Shown one piece after another: positions 8,254-17,297 of a stretch of DNA of 64,000 nt. The stretch lies in assembly GCA_963827335.1 (NCBI GenBank), contig CAWHAP010000007.1, positions 62,001 to 126,000 on the forward strand, written 5' to 3'. Source of the DNA: DASQMT01 sp963827335. Lineage in GTDB: Bacteria > Actinomycetota > Thermoleophilia > Solirubrobacterales > Solirubrobacteraceae. The number at the start of each line of letters is the position of its first letter. The first letter of the stretch is position 1. The translations under genes were made by a program, and so were the position numbers. The notes beneath the pieces were generated by a model that had not been told where the DNA came from, ran no database searches, and was given only the letters and a program-made list of their open reading frames with translations.

Positions 8254-9051
8254 TCAGGCGTCGCGGAGCAGCGTCTCGAGCAGCCGGCGCACACGCGGGA
8301 AGGTGCCCTCCTGGAGCCGCGCCGCGACGTCGGCGCCCGTGTGGCGCAGCGGGTTGTCGGGCGTGCCGAGCTTCGCGGCCGTGAACCCGGCGAGGCCGAA
8401 CTCGCGATGGTCGGAGTTGCCCGGGCCGCCGTCGGCGAGCCAGTCGGTCGCGAGGCCGGTGCCGGCGCTCGCCGCCAGCAGCCGCCGCTCGAAGCGGCGG
8501 CGCGCCGGCGAGCGGATCGTCATCGCCCGCCCCCGGCCGACCTCGTCGAGCGAGAGCGCCCAGCGGAGGTCGGCGGCGCGGCGGCTGCGCACGCGGCGCA
8601 CGAGCGCGCTCGCCCCGAGGTGGTCGGGCTGTCCGGTGTAGATCCGCTCCTCGGCCCCGGTCGCGACGAGCCAGACGTCGCAGCGCGGCTGCAGGGCGGC
8701 GACGCCCGGCGCCAGCGCCACGAGCGTGCCGACGCCCGACGCGTTGTCCTCGGCGCCCGGCGCCGGCGGGACCGTGTCGGCGTGCGCCATGAGGATCCAG
8801 AGGCAGCGGCCCGGCCGGGCCACGACGCCGATCACGTTGCGCGACCGTCCCTTGCCGGGCACCGTGAAGCGGTCGTGGGCGACCGTCAGCCCGGCGGTGC
8901 GGAACGCCGCGGCGACGCGCCGCTGCGCGGTCCGCTCCGCCCGCCCGGCCGCGGGCCGCGGCCCGGCCAGGGCGAGCGAGCGGGCGAAGGCGTAGCCCGG
9001 GTCGCCGGCCCCGCCCATGAGCGCCAGCGTCGCTGCGGCCGCGGCGAGCAT
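8254..9051 (-). CDS. M28-family zinc metallopeptidase
   Basis: A 265-residue aminopeptidase-like protein with a short hydrophobic N terminus that may be a signal peptide. The co-catalytic zinc ligands of family M28 are visible in order: H in MAHADTV, D in AEDNASG, the EE pair in TGAEE, D in LDEVG and H in SDHREFG. The ATG at 9051 shares one base with the preceding gene's stop (TGATG). Co-transcription with a secreted protein suggests both act outside the membrane; the peptide substrate is unknown. Confidence 0.87.
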   Translation of the reverse strand: MLAAAAATLALMGGAGDPGYAFARSLALAGPRPAAGRAERTAQRRVAAAFRTAGLTVAHDRFTVPGKGRSRNVIGVVARPGRCLWILMAHADTVPPAPGAEDNASGVGTLVALAPGVAALQPRCDVWLVATGAEERIYTGQPDHLGASALVRRVRSRRAADLRWALSLDEVGRGRAMTIRSPARRRFERRLLAASAGTGLATDWLADGGPGNSDHREFGLAGFTAAKLGTPDNPLRHTGADVAARLQEGTFPRVRRLLETLLRDA

Positions 9052-10301
9052 CAGTGGGCGGGGATCACCGGCCCCGTGCGCACGGCCTGCAGCGCGGACG
9101 CCGGGATCGACTTCAGGGCGGCGAGGTCGTCGTCGTCCCAGCCGAGGTCGCGTGCGCCGGAGACGTAGATCCGGTTCGGGTTGCCGCCCGAGTTGTCGGC
9201 GACGAGCGCCCCGTACGTCTTGAGCGCCTGCGCGACGGCGCGCGCCTGCGGGCCGAACCCGGCGATCGGGTAGTCGGCGCGCAGCCGCAGCCGCAGGCCC
9301 ATCGGCGGGTCCGCGCCGGTGCCGGACGCGGCCGCGTGCGTGGCGGGGTGGATGTAGGCGTCCGACGTCCGCGGGACCGTGACGCGCAACGCGTGGCGGA
9401 TCGCGCCGGCGGCGGCCTCGTCGCGGCGGGCGAGCCCGGCGAGGATCGGCAGGCCGGCGGCGTCGGCCGACGTCCAGCCCGCGGGCCGCAGCGCGTTGGA
9501 GCGCAGGTCGAAGATCGCGCCGCTGTAGGCGCGCCAGCCCGCGCCGGACCGCTCGGCGGCGTACAGCTCGTAGAGCTTGCACTCGCCCTCGCGGACGACG
9601 AGCACGTGCCGGTCGCCGCCGTTCTCGACCGGGGCGTCGAGCGGGATCGGGTACGGGCCGGGCTCGGACTCGTCGGCCACCTCGAACGCGACCGGCACGC
9701 CCGGCTGGCTCGCCGGCACCGTCACGTAGGGGATGCCGTACTCGCCGGCGCCGCCGAAGTCGGGCCACAGCGTCATCGCCGCGGGGAAGGTGTCGGTGTA
9801 GTCGTCCAGCACGGTGGCCTGCGAGATGTCGGCGTTCCATGCGTTGTCGGCCGGGAACATCGGGCAGCCGCCGACGAGCGGGCTGCCGCCGGGGGCGGGC
9901 GCCGGCGCGCCGGGGCCGCCCTGGCCGGGCGCCGGCTGCGCGCCCGCGGCGGCCGTCACGCGCACCGCGCGCGGCTTCGCGCAGCGCCCGCGGCGGCACG
10001 GCCGCACCGTGTAGCGGTACCGCACGCCCGGCGCGACCTTGCGGTCGGTCCACCCGGTCCGCCCTGCGCGGAGACGCCGCGTCCGCCGTCCGGCGCGCCG
10101 CGCCACGGCGCCGCCCGTGCCGCGCCGCCGCACCACGTACCGCGTCTCGCCGCGCGCGCGGTCCTTCCAGCGCAGCTCGATCGCGCCGGGGAGCGCGGTC
10201 GCCCGCAGCTTCCCGACCGGCTCGAGCCGCCGGGCGTCGGCGGGCGCCGCGAGCAGCAGGGCGACGAGGAGGGCGGCGAGGACGGTGCGCATGGCGGTCA
10301 C
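9051..10301 (-). CDS. Secreted protein with FN3-like segment, family of unknown function (paralogue 1)
   Basis: About 416 residues. A signal peptide ending at ADA is followed by a fibronectin III-like stretch (about 30-125), a Pro/Gly/Ala linker, and a large C-terminal domain beginning CPMFPADNAWNADIS. That domain is clearly paralogous to the protein at 47721-48590: both share GDRHxLxV, C-K/R-LYELYA, LRPAGWTSADAAGLPIL, HALRxTV and Y-G-x-x-VADN blocks. No catalytic motif I know is evident. GTG 10301 or ATG 10292 may be the start. It is the first gene of the M28-nei-GDPD operon. Confidence 0.78.
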   Translation of the reverse strand: MTAMRTVLAALLVALLLAAPADARRLEPVGKLRATALPGAIELRWKDRARGETRYVVRRRGTGGAVARRAGRRTRRLRAGRTGWTDRKVAPGVRYRYTVRPCRRGRCAKPRAVRVTAAAGAQPAPGQGGPGAPAPAPGGSPLVGGCPMFPADNAWNADISQATVLDDYTDTFPAAMTLWPDFGGAGEYGIPYVTVPASQPGVPVAFEVADESEPGPYPIPLDAPVENGGDRHVLVVREGECKLYELYAAERSGAGWRAYSGAIFDLRSNALRPAGWTSADAAGLPILAGLARRDEAAAGAIRHALRVTVPRTSDAYIHPATHAAASGTGADPPMGLRLRLRADYPIAGFGPQARAVAQALKTYGALVADNSGGNPNRIYVSGARDLGWDDDDLAALKSIPASALQAVRTGPVIPAH

Positions 10302-10347
10302 TTCGGCGCGAGTGCCCGTTTCCCCCAGGAACGAACGTGTTGACCGA

Positions 10348-13300
10348 TCAGGCGCCGATCGTGAGCTTGCGCGGTCCGGCGCGGAAGCCGAGCTCGAGCA
10401 GCAGCTCCTCCCACGGCGAGCCCACGACGGGCTCGCCGTTGACCTTCTCCACCCCGAGCCGCCGGATGCGGCCGCGCTCGACGGCCGCGGCGAGCGTCTG
10501 GATCGACGGCCCGAGCCGCGGGTCGTCGTCGTCGACCAGCACCTGCAGGCCCTTGCCGCCGCGCTCCACGTAGAGCACCGGCTCGGCGCCCGCGAGCACG
10601 ACGTGGGCGCCCGCCTGCCGCGCCGGGGAACGGGACTCGCGCCTGGGCCACTTGAGCACCGCGCCGTAGGGCTGCGCCGGGTCGGTGGCGGCGAGCACGA
10701 CCGGCGGCGCGGCGTCGTCGTCGCGCTGCGCGCGCAGGCGCTCCGCGGCGCCCGGGAGCGCGAACTGCGCCCCGCCGAGGCCCTCGACGAAGTAGCCGCG
10801 CTGGCAGACGCCGAGCGTCTCGAGCGCGCCGAACGAGTCGTACAGTGAGGAGAACCCGCCCGGGATGCCCTCGGCGAGCACGTGCTCGCGGGTGACGATG
10901 CCGTGGCGCTCGAGCAGCAGCTCGGCCTGCGCGCGGCGCCGCCCGGCCGGATCGCCGGCGCCGCCGGCGAACAGCGGCGCGGTGAGCGACCAGCGGCCCT
11001 GGATCTGCGGCTGGGCGCCCGCGCGGCGCGTGCCGAAGCGGCGCCGGCGCGCCCGCTCGGCCCGCGCCTGCTGGCCCCAGCCCGCGCTGAGCGCGCGCGG
11101 CGAGCGCAGCGGCGCGAACGCGTCGTTCGTCACCTCGCCCGCCCACACGAGGTCCCACAGGGCCTCCTGCAGCTCCTCCGCGGTGAGCCCGGCGACGTCG
11201 ACCAGCAGGTCGGTGAAGAAGCACGCGCCCTGCTGCAGGCGCGACCGGATCGCCTGGTGGGCGCGCTCGGCGAACACGTCCTCGCTGTCCCCGCGCGTCC
11301 CGGGCGGCGGCCCGAGCACGGCGGCGTCCTCGCGGAAGTAGAGCGCGACCTTGCCGCTGCGGCGCCCGAGCGGCCCGGCGCCGACCCACACGACCTCGCC
11401 CGAGGCGCAGAGCTGGTCGAGCCAGGCGGCCGAGTAGGCGCCGGTGCGGCGCGGCAGCACGTCGCGCTCCCACACGTCCGCGGGCAGCGCCAGTCCCTGC
11501 AGCGGGACGAGGATCTCGCGCAGCCGGTCGATCCCGGCGCCCGCCGGCGGATGGCGGTCGACCCCCTGCCAGCTCGGCGCGAACCGCGCCAGCGCGCGCT
11601 GGTCGGCGGGCTCGATCTCGGCGCGCAGGGCGGCGAGCGACGCGCGCCGCAGCCGCCGCAGTACCTCGGGGTCGCACCACTCGCGCTCCGTGCCGCCGGG
11701 TCGCAGCTCGCCGCGCACCAGCTCGCCGGCCCGCTCCAGCCCGGCGAGCACCGGCGTGAGGTCCAGGCCGTAGCGGTCGCGCAGCGCGCGGCCCTCGAAC
11801 GGGCCGTGCGTGCGCGCCCAGCGGCGCACGAGGCGCTCCATCGCGTCGGGCACGTCCTCGAGGAACGCGGACGGCAGCCCGCCGGGCGGCACGGCGCCGA
11901 GCGCGTCGCGGTACAGGCCGGCGTCCTCGGCCGCGACCCAGCGCTCGTCGCCGCCGACGCGCAGGACCACCGCGCGGCGGTCGTCGCCCAGCTCGGCCAG
12001 CCACGCGTCGAGCGGCGCGCGCGGCGCGACGCGCATGAGGAGCTCGTCACGCGTCAGGTCACCCACGCGGCGCAGCACGTCGTGGAGCGCGTCGGCGGAG
12101 TCGGCGCGCGACCGCTCGGACATCCGCTGCAGGTCGGCCTCGACCGTCTCCAGCGCGCCGGCGTCGATCAGGTCGCGCAGCTCCTCCTGGCCGAGCAGCT
12201 CGCGCAGCAGGTCGCGGTCGAGCGCCAGCGCCGCCGCGCGCCGCTCGGCGTTCGGCGCGTCGCCCTCGTACATGTAGGTCGCGACGTAGTCGAACAGCAG
12301 CGAGGACGCGAACGGCGAGGCGGTCGCCGTCTCGACCTCGACGACGCTCAGCTCGCGGGTGTGGAGCCTGCGCAGCAGGTCCTGCAGGCCGGGCACGTCG
12401 AGCACGTCGCGCAGGCACTCGCGGTAGGTCTCCAGCACGATCGGGAACTGCCCGTAGCGCTTGGCCACCTCGAGCAGCGTCTGCGACTTCAGGCGCTGCT
12501 GCCACAGTGGCGTGCGGCGGCCGGGGTAGGCGCGCGGGATCAGCAGGGCCCGGCCGGCGTTCTCGCGGAAGCGCGCGCCGAACAGGGCACTGCCGCCCAG
12601 CTCGCCGACGACCTTGTCCTCCAGCTCGTCCGGGTCGAGCAGCACCAGCTCGGCGCCGGGCGGCTCGTCCGCGTCGGGCAGGTGGACGATGATCCCGTCG
12701 TCGGACCAGATCGCGTCGGACTCGAGCCCGTACTCGTCGCGGATCCGCGCGGACAGGGCGAGGCCCCAGGCGGCGTGGACGCGGCCGCCGTAGGGCGAGA
12801 GCACGCACAGGCGCCAGTCGCCGATCTCGTCGCGGAAGCGCTCGACGACGATCGCCCGGTCGCTCGGCACCACGCGCGTCGCGTCCTGCTGCTCGCGCAG
12901 GAACGCGACGAGGTTCTGCGCCGCGAGCGGGTCGAGGTCGTAGTCCGCCGTGAGCGTGGCCGCGTCCTGCTCCACCGCCCAGCGGCTGAACGCCCCGATC
13001 GCCTCGCCCAGCTCCTTCGGGCGGCCGACGGCGTCGCCCTTCCAGAACGGCACCGCGCCCGGCACGCCCGGCGCGGGGGTGACGACGACGCGGTCGCGCG
13101 TGATCTCCTCGATCCGCCAGCTCGAGGCGCCGAGCAGGAACACCTGGCCCGGGCGCGCCTCGTAGACCATCTCCTCGTCGAGCTCGCCGACGCGGCGGCC
13201 GTCGGGCAGGTTGACCGAGAACAGGCCGCGGTCGGGGATCGTGCCCGCGTTCGTGATCGCGAGCGCGCGGCTGCCCTTGCGGGCGCGGATCGTGCCGGCC

Positions 13301-14730
13301 ACGCGATCCCAGACGATGCGCGGGCGCAGCTCGCCGAACTCCTCCGACGGGTAGCGCCCGTCGAGCATGTCGAGCACGTTCTCGAGCTGCGCGCGCGACA
13401 GCTCCGCGAAGGAGTGCGTGCGCGCGAGCATCGCGGCGATCAGGTCGACCGGCACCGGGTCGTCGCTCGAGGCGGCGATCGCGACGATCTGCTGGGCGAG
13501 CACGTCGAGCGGGTTGCGCGGCACGACGGTCGTCTCGATCAGCCCCTCGCGCATGCGCTTGGCGACCACCGTGCACTCGAGCAGGTCGGCGCGGAACTTG
13601 GGGAAGATGCGGCCCTTGGCCGTGTCGCCGACGCCGTGGCCCGAGCGGCCGATGCGCTGCAGGCCGGCCGTGACCGACTTGGGCGACTCGACCTGCAGCA
13701 CGAGGTCGACTGCGCCCATGTCGATGCCGAGCTCGAGCGACGAGGTGGCGACCAGGCACGGCAGCTCGCCGGCCTTGAGCTGCTCCTCGACGATCAGCCG
13801 CTCCTCGCGGGCGAGCGAGCCGTGGTGCGCCCGGGCGATGGGCTCTTGTGCCAGCTCGTTCAACCGCAGCGCCAGCCGTTCCGCCGCGCGCCGGTTGTTG
13901 ACGAAGACGATCGTCGAGCGGTGCGCCCGGACCTCCTTGAGGAGCTCGGGGTAGATCGCCGGCCAGATCGACTTGCGCGTCGCCTCGCCGCCGGCGAACG
14001 GGTCGAGCTCGACGTCGGACTGCTCGGGCTCGACCATGGACTCCACGGGGACGTGGATCTTCAGGTCGAGCGGCTTGCGCGTGCCGGTGTCGACGATCGT
14101 GCACGTCCGCTTCGGGCCGACGAGGAAGCGCCCGACCTCCTCGAGCGGGTTCTGGGTGGCGCTCAGGCCGATCCGCTGCAGCTCGCCCTCCGCCTGCTCG
14201 GCGAGCCGCTCGAGCGTGATCGCCAGGTGCGCGCCGCGCTTGGTCTGCGCGACCGCGTGGATCTCGTCCACGATCACCTGCTCGGCGCCCGTGAAGATCT
14301 CGCGCGCCTGGCTCGTGAGCATCAGGTAGAGCGACTCGGGCGTCGTGATGAGGATGTCCGGCGGATGGCGGACCATGTCGCGCCGGTCCTTCTGCGGCGT
14401 GTCGCCCGTCCGGATGCCCACGCGGACGTCGGCGCCGATCCCGCGCAGCGGCGCGCGCAGGTTCTTCTCCACGTCGTAGGAGAGCGCCTTGAGCGGGGAG
14501 ACGTAGACGAGCCGCGTGCGCTCGGTGCTGGGCTCGGCCACGAGCCGGTCGAGCGCCCACAGGAACGCGGCGAGCGTCTTGCCCGAGCCGGTGGGCGCCG
14601 AGATCAGCGTGTGCTCGCCGGTGGCGATGGCGGGCCAGGCCTGCGCCTGGGCGGCCGTCGGCTCGGCGAAGGCGCGTCCGAACCAGTCGCGCACCTGCGG
14701 CGTGAAGGCGTCCAGTGCAGGATGCGACAT
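10348..14730 (-). CDS. lhr: Lhr-type ATP-dependent helicase
   Basis: About 1460 residues, typical of the full-length 'large helicase-related' proteins. It is a superfamily 2 helicase with Walker A APTGSGKT (residues 45-52), DEIH box (IVDEIHA), motif III LSAT, motif V SSLELGIDMG and motif VI QRIGRSGH, then the Lhr core and long C-terminal winged-helix and beta-barrel region ending in VLKWPRRE...VLYVERGGKG. It unwinds DNA or RNA:DNA hybrids and is linked to DNA repair in mycobacteria. ATG 14730 is preferred because a TAGTGT -10 box lies 8 nt upstream; ATG 14736 and GTG 14742 are in frame. Confidence 0.93.
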   Translation of the reverse strand: MSHPALDAFTPQVRDWFGRAFAEPTAAQAQAWPAIATGEHTLISAPTGSGKTLAAFLWALDRLVAEPSTERTRLVYVSPLKALSYDVEKNLRAPLRGIGADVRVGIRTGDTPQKDRRDMVRHPPDILITTPESLYLMLTSQAREIFTGAEQVIVDEIHAVAQTKRGAHLAITLERLAEQAEGELQRIGLSATQNPLEEVGRFLVGPKRTCTIVDTGTRKPLDLKIHVPVESMVEPEQSDVELDPFAGGEATRKSIWPAIYPELLKEVRAHRSTIVFVNNRRAAERLALRLNELAQEPIARAHHGSLAREERLIVEEQLKAGELPCLVATSSLELGIDMGAVDLVLQVESPKSVTAGLQRIGRSGHGVGDTAKGRIFPKFRADLLECTVVAKRMREGLIETTVVPRNPLDVLAQQIVAIAASSDDPVPVDLIAAMLARTHSFAELSRAQLENVLDMLDGRYPSEEFGELRPRIVWDRVAGTIRARKGSRALAITNAGTIPDRGLFSVNLPDGRRVGELDEEMVYEARPGQVFLLGASSWRIEEITRDRVVVTPAPGVPGAVPFWKGDAVGRPKELGEAIGAFSRWAVEQDAATLTADYDLDPLAAQNLVAFLREQQDATRVVPSDRAIVVERFRDEIGDWRLCVLSPYGGRVHAAWGLALSARIRDEYGLESDAIWSDDGIIVHLPDADEPPGAELVLLDPDELEDKVVGELGGSALFGARFRENAGRALLIPRAYPGRRTPLWQQRLKSQTLLEVAKRYGQFPIVLETYRECLRDVLDVPGLQDLLRRLHTRELSVVEVETATASPFASSLLFDYVATYMYEGDAPNAERRAAALALDRDLLRELLGQEELRDLIDAGALETVEADLQRMSERSRADSADALHDVLRRVGDLTRDELLMRVAPRAPLDAWLAELGDDRRAVVLRVGGDERWVAAEDAGLYRDALGAVPPGGLPSAFLEDVPDAMERLVRRWARTHGPFEGRALRDRYGLDLTPVLAGLERAGELVRGELRPGGTEREWCDPEVLRRLRRASLAALRAEIEPADQRALARFAPSWQGVDRHPPAGAGIDRLREILVPLQGLALPADVWERDVLPRRTGAYSAAWLDQLCASGEVVWVGAGPLGRRSGKVALYFREDAAVLGPPPGTRGDSEDVFAERAHQAIRSRLQQGACFFTDLLVDVAGLTAEELQEALWDLVWAGEVTNDAFAPLRSPRALSAGWGQQARAERARRRRFGTRRAGAQPQIQGRWSLTAPLFAGGAGDPAGRRRAQAELLLERHGIVTREHVLAEGIPGGFSSLYDSFGALETLGVCQRGYFVEGLGGAQFALPGAAERLRAQRDDDAAPPVVLAATDPAQPYGAVLKWPRRESRSPARQAGAHVVLAGAEPVLYVERGGKGLQVLVDDDDPRLGPSIQTLAAAVERGRIRRLGVEKVNGEPVVGSPWEELLLELGFRAGPRKLTIGA

Positions 14731-14738
14731 CGCCATCG

Positions 14739-14744
14739 ACACTA
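14739..14744 (-). promoter_or_regulatory. Putative leaderless -10 box for lhr
   Basis: TAGTGT on the minus strand, 8 nt before ATG 14730. That spacing would put the transcript start at or next to the initiation codon. A -35 box is not evident. Confidence 0.5.
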
Positions 14745-14773
14745 GGACATACGGGGGGCGTCGACGGTACGGC

Positions 14774-15517
14774 TCACTCTAGGTCGCGCTTGCGCAGGAG
14801 GGCCGCGCCGGCCGCGAAGGCGGCGCCGATCCACGCGAGCATGAGCAGCACGGCGAGCGTCGCCCCCGGCAGGTCGGCGTCCTCGAAGCCGGTGTTCTGG
14901 GCCGGGATGCTCGCCGCGGCCGTCGGCAGCGCGACGAACGGCCCGAAGCGGCCCACGTCCTCGACGAGCCCGATGAGAGCGGGCTCGACGATGAACGAGA
15001 GCACGAGCACGCCCACGATCGCCACGACCTGGTTGCGGACGAGCGCGCCGAGCCCCACGCCGAACGCGGCGAGCAGCGCCGCCACCATCCCGTTGCGCGC
15101 GAACTGGGTGATCAGGTCGCCGGTCGACGGGGTCGGGAGGTCGCGGGCGCCGAGGATGACGAGGCCCACGATGCCGATCGCCAGCGAGATGGCGAGCGAG
15201 AGCACGAGGCCGGCGGCGGCGAACGCGATCGTCTTGGCGGCGAGGAACCGGATCCGGTCCGGCGCGGCGAGCAGCGAGCTCGTGATGGTGTGATGGCGCC
15301 ACTCGCCGGTGATCCCGATCACGGCGAGGATGAGGATGAACAGCCCGCTCGTGTCGGCGGTGAACACGTCGGTGAGGACCGACTCCTGCGTCGGCTCCTC
15401 GAGGAGCGTCACGAGCGTCACGATGAGCAGCGACGTCCCCACCGCGAACGCGGTGAGCGCGATGAACGTGCGGGTGGTGCGGAGCTTGAGCAGCTCGGCG
15501 CGGAGCAGGGCCGTCAT
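14774..15517 (-). CDS. ABC-2 type transporter permease
   Basis: A 247-residue integral membrane protein with about six hydrophobic helices, starting MTALLRAELLKLRTTRTF. The E-L-x-K-L-R-T-T-R motif is typical of ABC-2 export permeases in Gram-positive drug, lipid or bacteriocin-immunity exporters. It overlaps the ATPase stop (ATGA) and is the last gene of a four-gene operon. The exported substrate is unknown. Confidence 0.88.
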   Translation of the reverse strand: MTALLRAELLKLRTTRTFIALTAFAVGTSLLIVTLVTLLEEPTQESVLTDVFTADTSGLFILILAVIGITGEWRHHTITSSLLAAPDRIRFLAAKTIAFAAAGLVLSLAISLAIGIVGLVILGARDLPTPSTGDLITQFARNGMVAALLAAFGVGLGALVRNQVVAIVGVLVLSFIVEPALIGLVEDVGRFGPFVALPTAAASIPAQNTGFEDADLPGATLAVLLMLAWIGAAFAAGAALLRKRDLE

Positions 15518-16407
15518 TCCGCCGCCTCCCCGGTCAGCGCGAAGAACGCCTCCTCGAGCGAGCGCGCGACCGGCGTCAGCTCGCTCAGCACGATCCGATG
15601 CTCGGCTGCCGCGACGCCGACGATCTCGCCGGCGGCGCGCACCAGCAGGCCGCCCGGCCCGTCGGGCTCCACGGGGACGTCCTGCGCGCGCAGCAGCTTG
15701 CCGAGCCGCTCGGCGTCCCGGGCGCGCACGCGGGTGAGCGCGCCGTCCTCGCTGCCGAGCACCTGGTCGAGCGGGCCGCTGCCGCGCAGCACCCCGTGCG
15801 CGATCACCACCACGTCGTCGACGCTCTGGGCGACCTCCGACAGCAGGTGGCTCGACACGAGCACGGCGCGCCCGCGCGCCGCCTGCTCGCGCAGCAGCCC
15901 GCGGACCCAGCGGATCCCCGGCGGGTCCAGGCCGTTCGTCGGCTCGTCCAGGATCAGCACCTCGGGGTCGCCGAGCAGCGCGGCGGCGATCGCCAGGCGC
16001 TGGCGCATGCCCATCGAGTAGCCCTTCACGCGCCGGTCGGCCGCGCCGGTCAGCTCGACCTGGTCGAGCACCTCGTCCACGCGCCCGTCGGGATGCCGGC
16101 CCGCGGCGGCGAGCACGCGCAGGTGGTTGCGCCCGCTGCGGCCCGGGTGGAAGCTCGCGTGCTCGAGCACGGCGCCGACCTGGGCGCTGGGATGGTCGAG
16201 CTCGCCGTAGTGCTTCCCGGCGAACGTGGCCGCTCCGCCGTCGGTGTGGATCAGCCCGAGCAGCATCCGCAGCGTGGTGCTCTTACCGGCGCCGTTGGGC
16301 CCGAGGAAGCCGGTCACGCGCCCGGCGTCCACCGTGAACGACAGGTCGCGGACGGCCTGCACCGACCCGAACGACTTGCTCACGCCCTGGATCTCGATCG
16401 CGCTCAT
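15514..16407 (-). CDS. ABC transporter ATP-binding protein
   Basis: A 297-residue ATPase with Walker A GPNGAGKST (about residues 36-44), signature YSMGMRQRLA (S-M-G-M-R in place of L-S-G-G-Q, common in CcmA-type exporters), Walker B VLILDEPTNGLDP, and switch H in SSHLLSEV. The C-terminal roughly 70 residues match the accessory domain of drug-type exporters. The ATG at 16407 overlaps the regulator's stop as ATGA. It pairs with the downstream permease to power export. Confidence 0.92.
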   Translation of the reverse strand: MSAIEIQGVSKSFGSVQAVRDLSFTVDAGRVTGFLGPNGAGKSTTLRMLLGLIHTDGGAATFAGKHYGELDHPSAQVGAVLEHASFHPGRSGRNHLRVLAAAGRHPDGRVDEVLDQVELTGAADRRVKGYSMGMRQRLAIAAALLGDPEVLILDEPTNGLDPPGIRWVRGLLREQAARGRAVLVSSHLLSEVAQSVDDVVVIAHGVLRGSGPLDQVLGSEDGALTRVRARDAERLGKLLRAQDVPVEPDGPGGLLVRAAGEIVGVAAAEHRIVLSELTPVARSLEEAFFALTGEAAE

Positions 16408-16712
16408 ACGCCTCCTTCGATCCGCGCGATCAGCTCGCGCAGTGCCTTCGTCTCCGCCGCCAGCGCGGCGCGTCCCGCCCGGGTCGCCTCGACCCAGGTC
16501 CGCGGGCGCTTGCCCTCGAACCCCTTGTCCACGCGCACGAGCCCTGCCGACTCGAGCACCGCGATGTGCCTCGACAGATTGCCATCTGTGAGCTCGAGCG
16601 CGTCGCGCAGGTAGCCGAAGTCCGCGCGCCGGGCCTCGGAGAGCACCGCGAGGATGCCGAGCCGGACGCGCTGGTGGACGGTGTCGTCCAGCCGCAGCGC
16701 CGGATGCGTCAC
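16404..16712 (-). CDS. Winged-helix transcriptional regulator of the ABC operon
   Basis: A 102-residue single-domain winged-helix protein. The pattern LDDTVHQRVRLGILAVL, then LTDGNLSRHIAVLESAGLV, then FEGKRPRTWV is characteristic of the small PF13601-like regulators that accompany ABC exporters. The start is GTG 16712, overlapping the upstream membrane protein's stop as GTGA, and the stop overlaps the ATPase start. The paired CTTTG...GCAAAG palindromes at 17250-17297 are its likely operators (inference from position). Confidence 0.88.
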   Translation of the reverse strand: MTHPALRLDDTVHQRVRLGILAVLSEARRADFGYLRDALELTDGNLSRHIAVLESAGLVRVDKGFEGKRPRTWVEATRAGRAALAAETKALRELIARIEGGV

Positions 16713-17257
16713 GCACGCTCCCGGGCGCGGCTCGCGAGCCCCGCCGCGAGCAGCAGCAGCGCGAGCGCGAGCTGCGTCCACAGGCTCGCATGGGCCGGGT
16801 CGAGCGCGAGCATCGCCGTCGCGACGGCGGCGAGCGCGACCCCGGCCGCGCGCATCGGGGGATCGCGGTACACGGTCCCTAACCCGAGCCAGCCGAGGGC
16901 GACCGGGTAGGCCCACAGGACGCTGTCCCCGGTGAGCAGGTTGACCGCGATCACGCCGGCGATCAGCGCGACGGCGATCCAGGCGCCGGCGTCGGCCATC
17001 GGCGCCTCCGCGCCGAGCGCGCGCTCGCGCTGCACGGCGCGACGGACGATCAGCGCGAGGCCGAGCGGGACGCCGGCCGTCCAGTAGACGGCCGCCAGCG
17101 AGGAGTCCCCGCCGGCTGCCGCGACGGCGGTGGCGCCGAGGAAGAACGTGCCGACGACGAGGTTCTCGTACCAGGTGGGGTGGAGCACGCGGCGGGTGTC
17201 GTGCCGCACCCGGTCGATCTCGCGCAGCGTGTCCTGGGCCTCGGACGGACTTTGCAT
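16709..17257 (-). CDS. Integral membrane protein of the ABC operon
   Basis: About 182 residues with a charged N-terminal segment (EAQDTLREIDRVRHDTRRVLHPTWYENLVV) and about five hydrophobic helices. The family is not firmly recognised; similar four-helix proteins precede winged-helix/ABC-2 operons in other actinobacteria. ATG 17257 is preferred over an in-frame TTG at 17278 because a GGTGG sits 7 nt upstream. It is the first gene of the operon, directly behind the paired palindromes. Confidence 0.72.
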   Translation of the reverse strand: MQSPSEAQDTLREIDRVRHDTRRVLHPTWYENLVVGTFFLGATAVAAAGGDSSLAAVYWTAGVPLGLALIVRRAVQRERALGAEAPMADAGAWIAVALIAGVIAVNLLTGDSVLWAYPVALGWLGLGTVYRDPPMRAAGVALAAVATAMLALDPAHASLWTQLALALLLLAAGLASRARERA

Positions 17258-17297
17258 CGCAAAGCCACCGTATCGCAAATGACTTTGTGATGCAAAG
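17250..17297 (-). promoter_or_regulatory. Paired operator palindromes before the ABC/winged-helix operon
   Basis: Two 15-bp palindromes lie 33 bp apart centre to centre, about three helical turns: CTTTGC-atc-GCAAAG at 17250-17264 and CTTTGT-gat-GCAAAG at 17283-17297. The first overlaps the start codon of the first operon gene; the second abuts the stop of the neighbouring MFS gene. The likely binder is the winged-helix regulator encoded in the operon. Confidence 0.75.

Noticed and set aside
10882..14745. Very long open frame on the plus strand opposite lhr
   Set aside because: It is the low-complexity Arg/Ala/Gly-rich antisense of a well-conserved helicase, an artefact of extreme third-position GC. 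The same holds for most long opposite-strand frames here.
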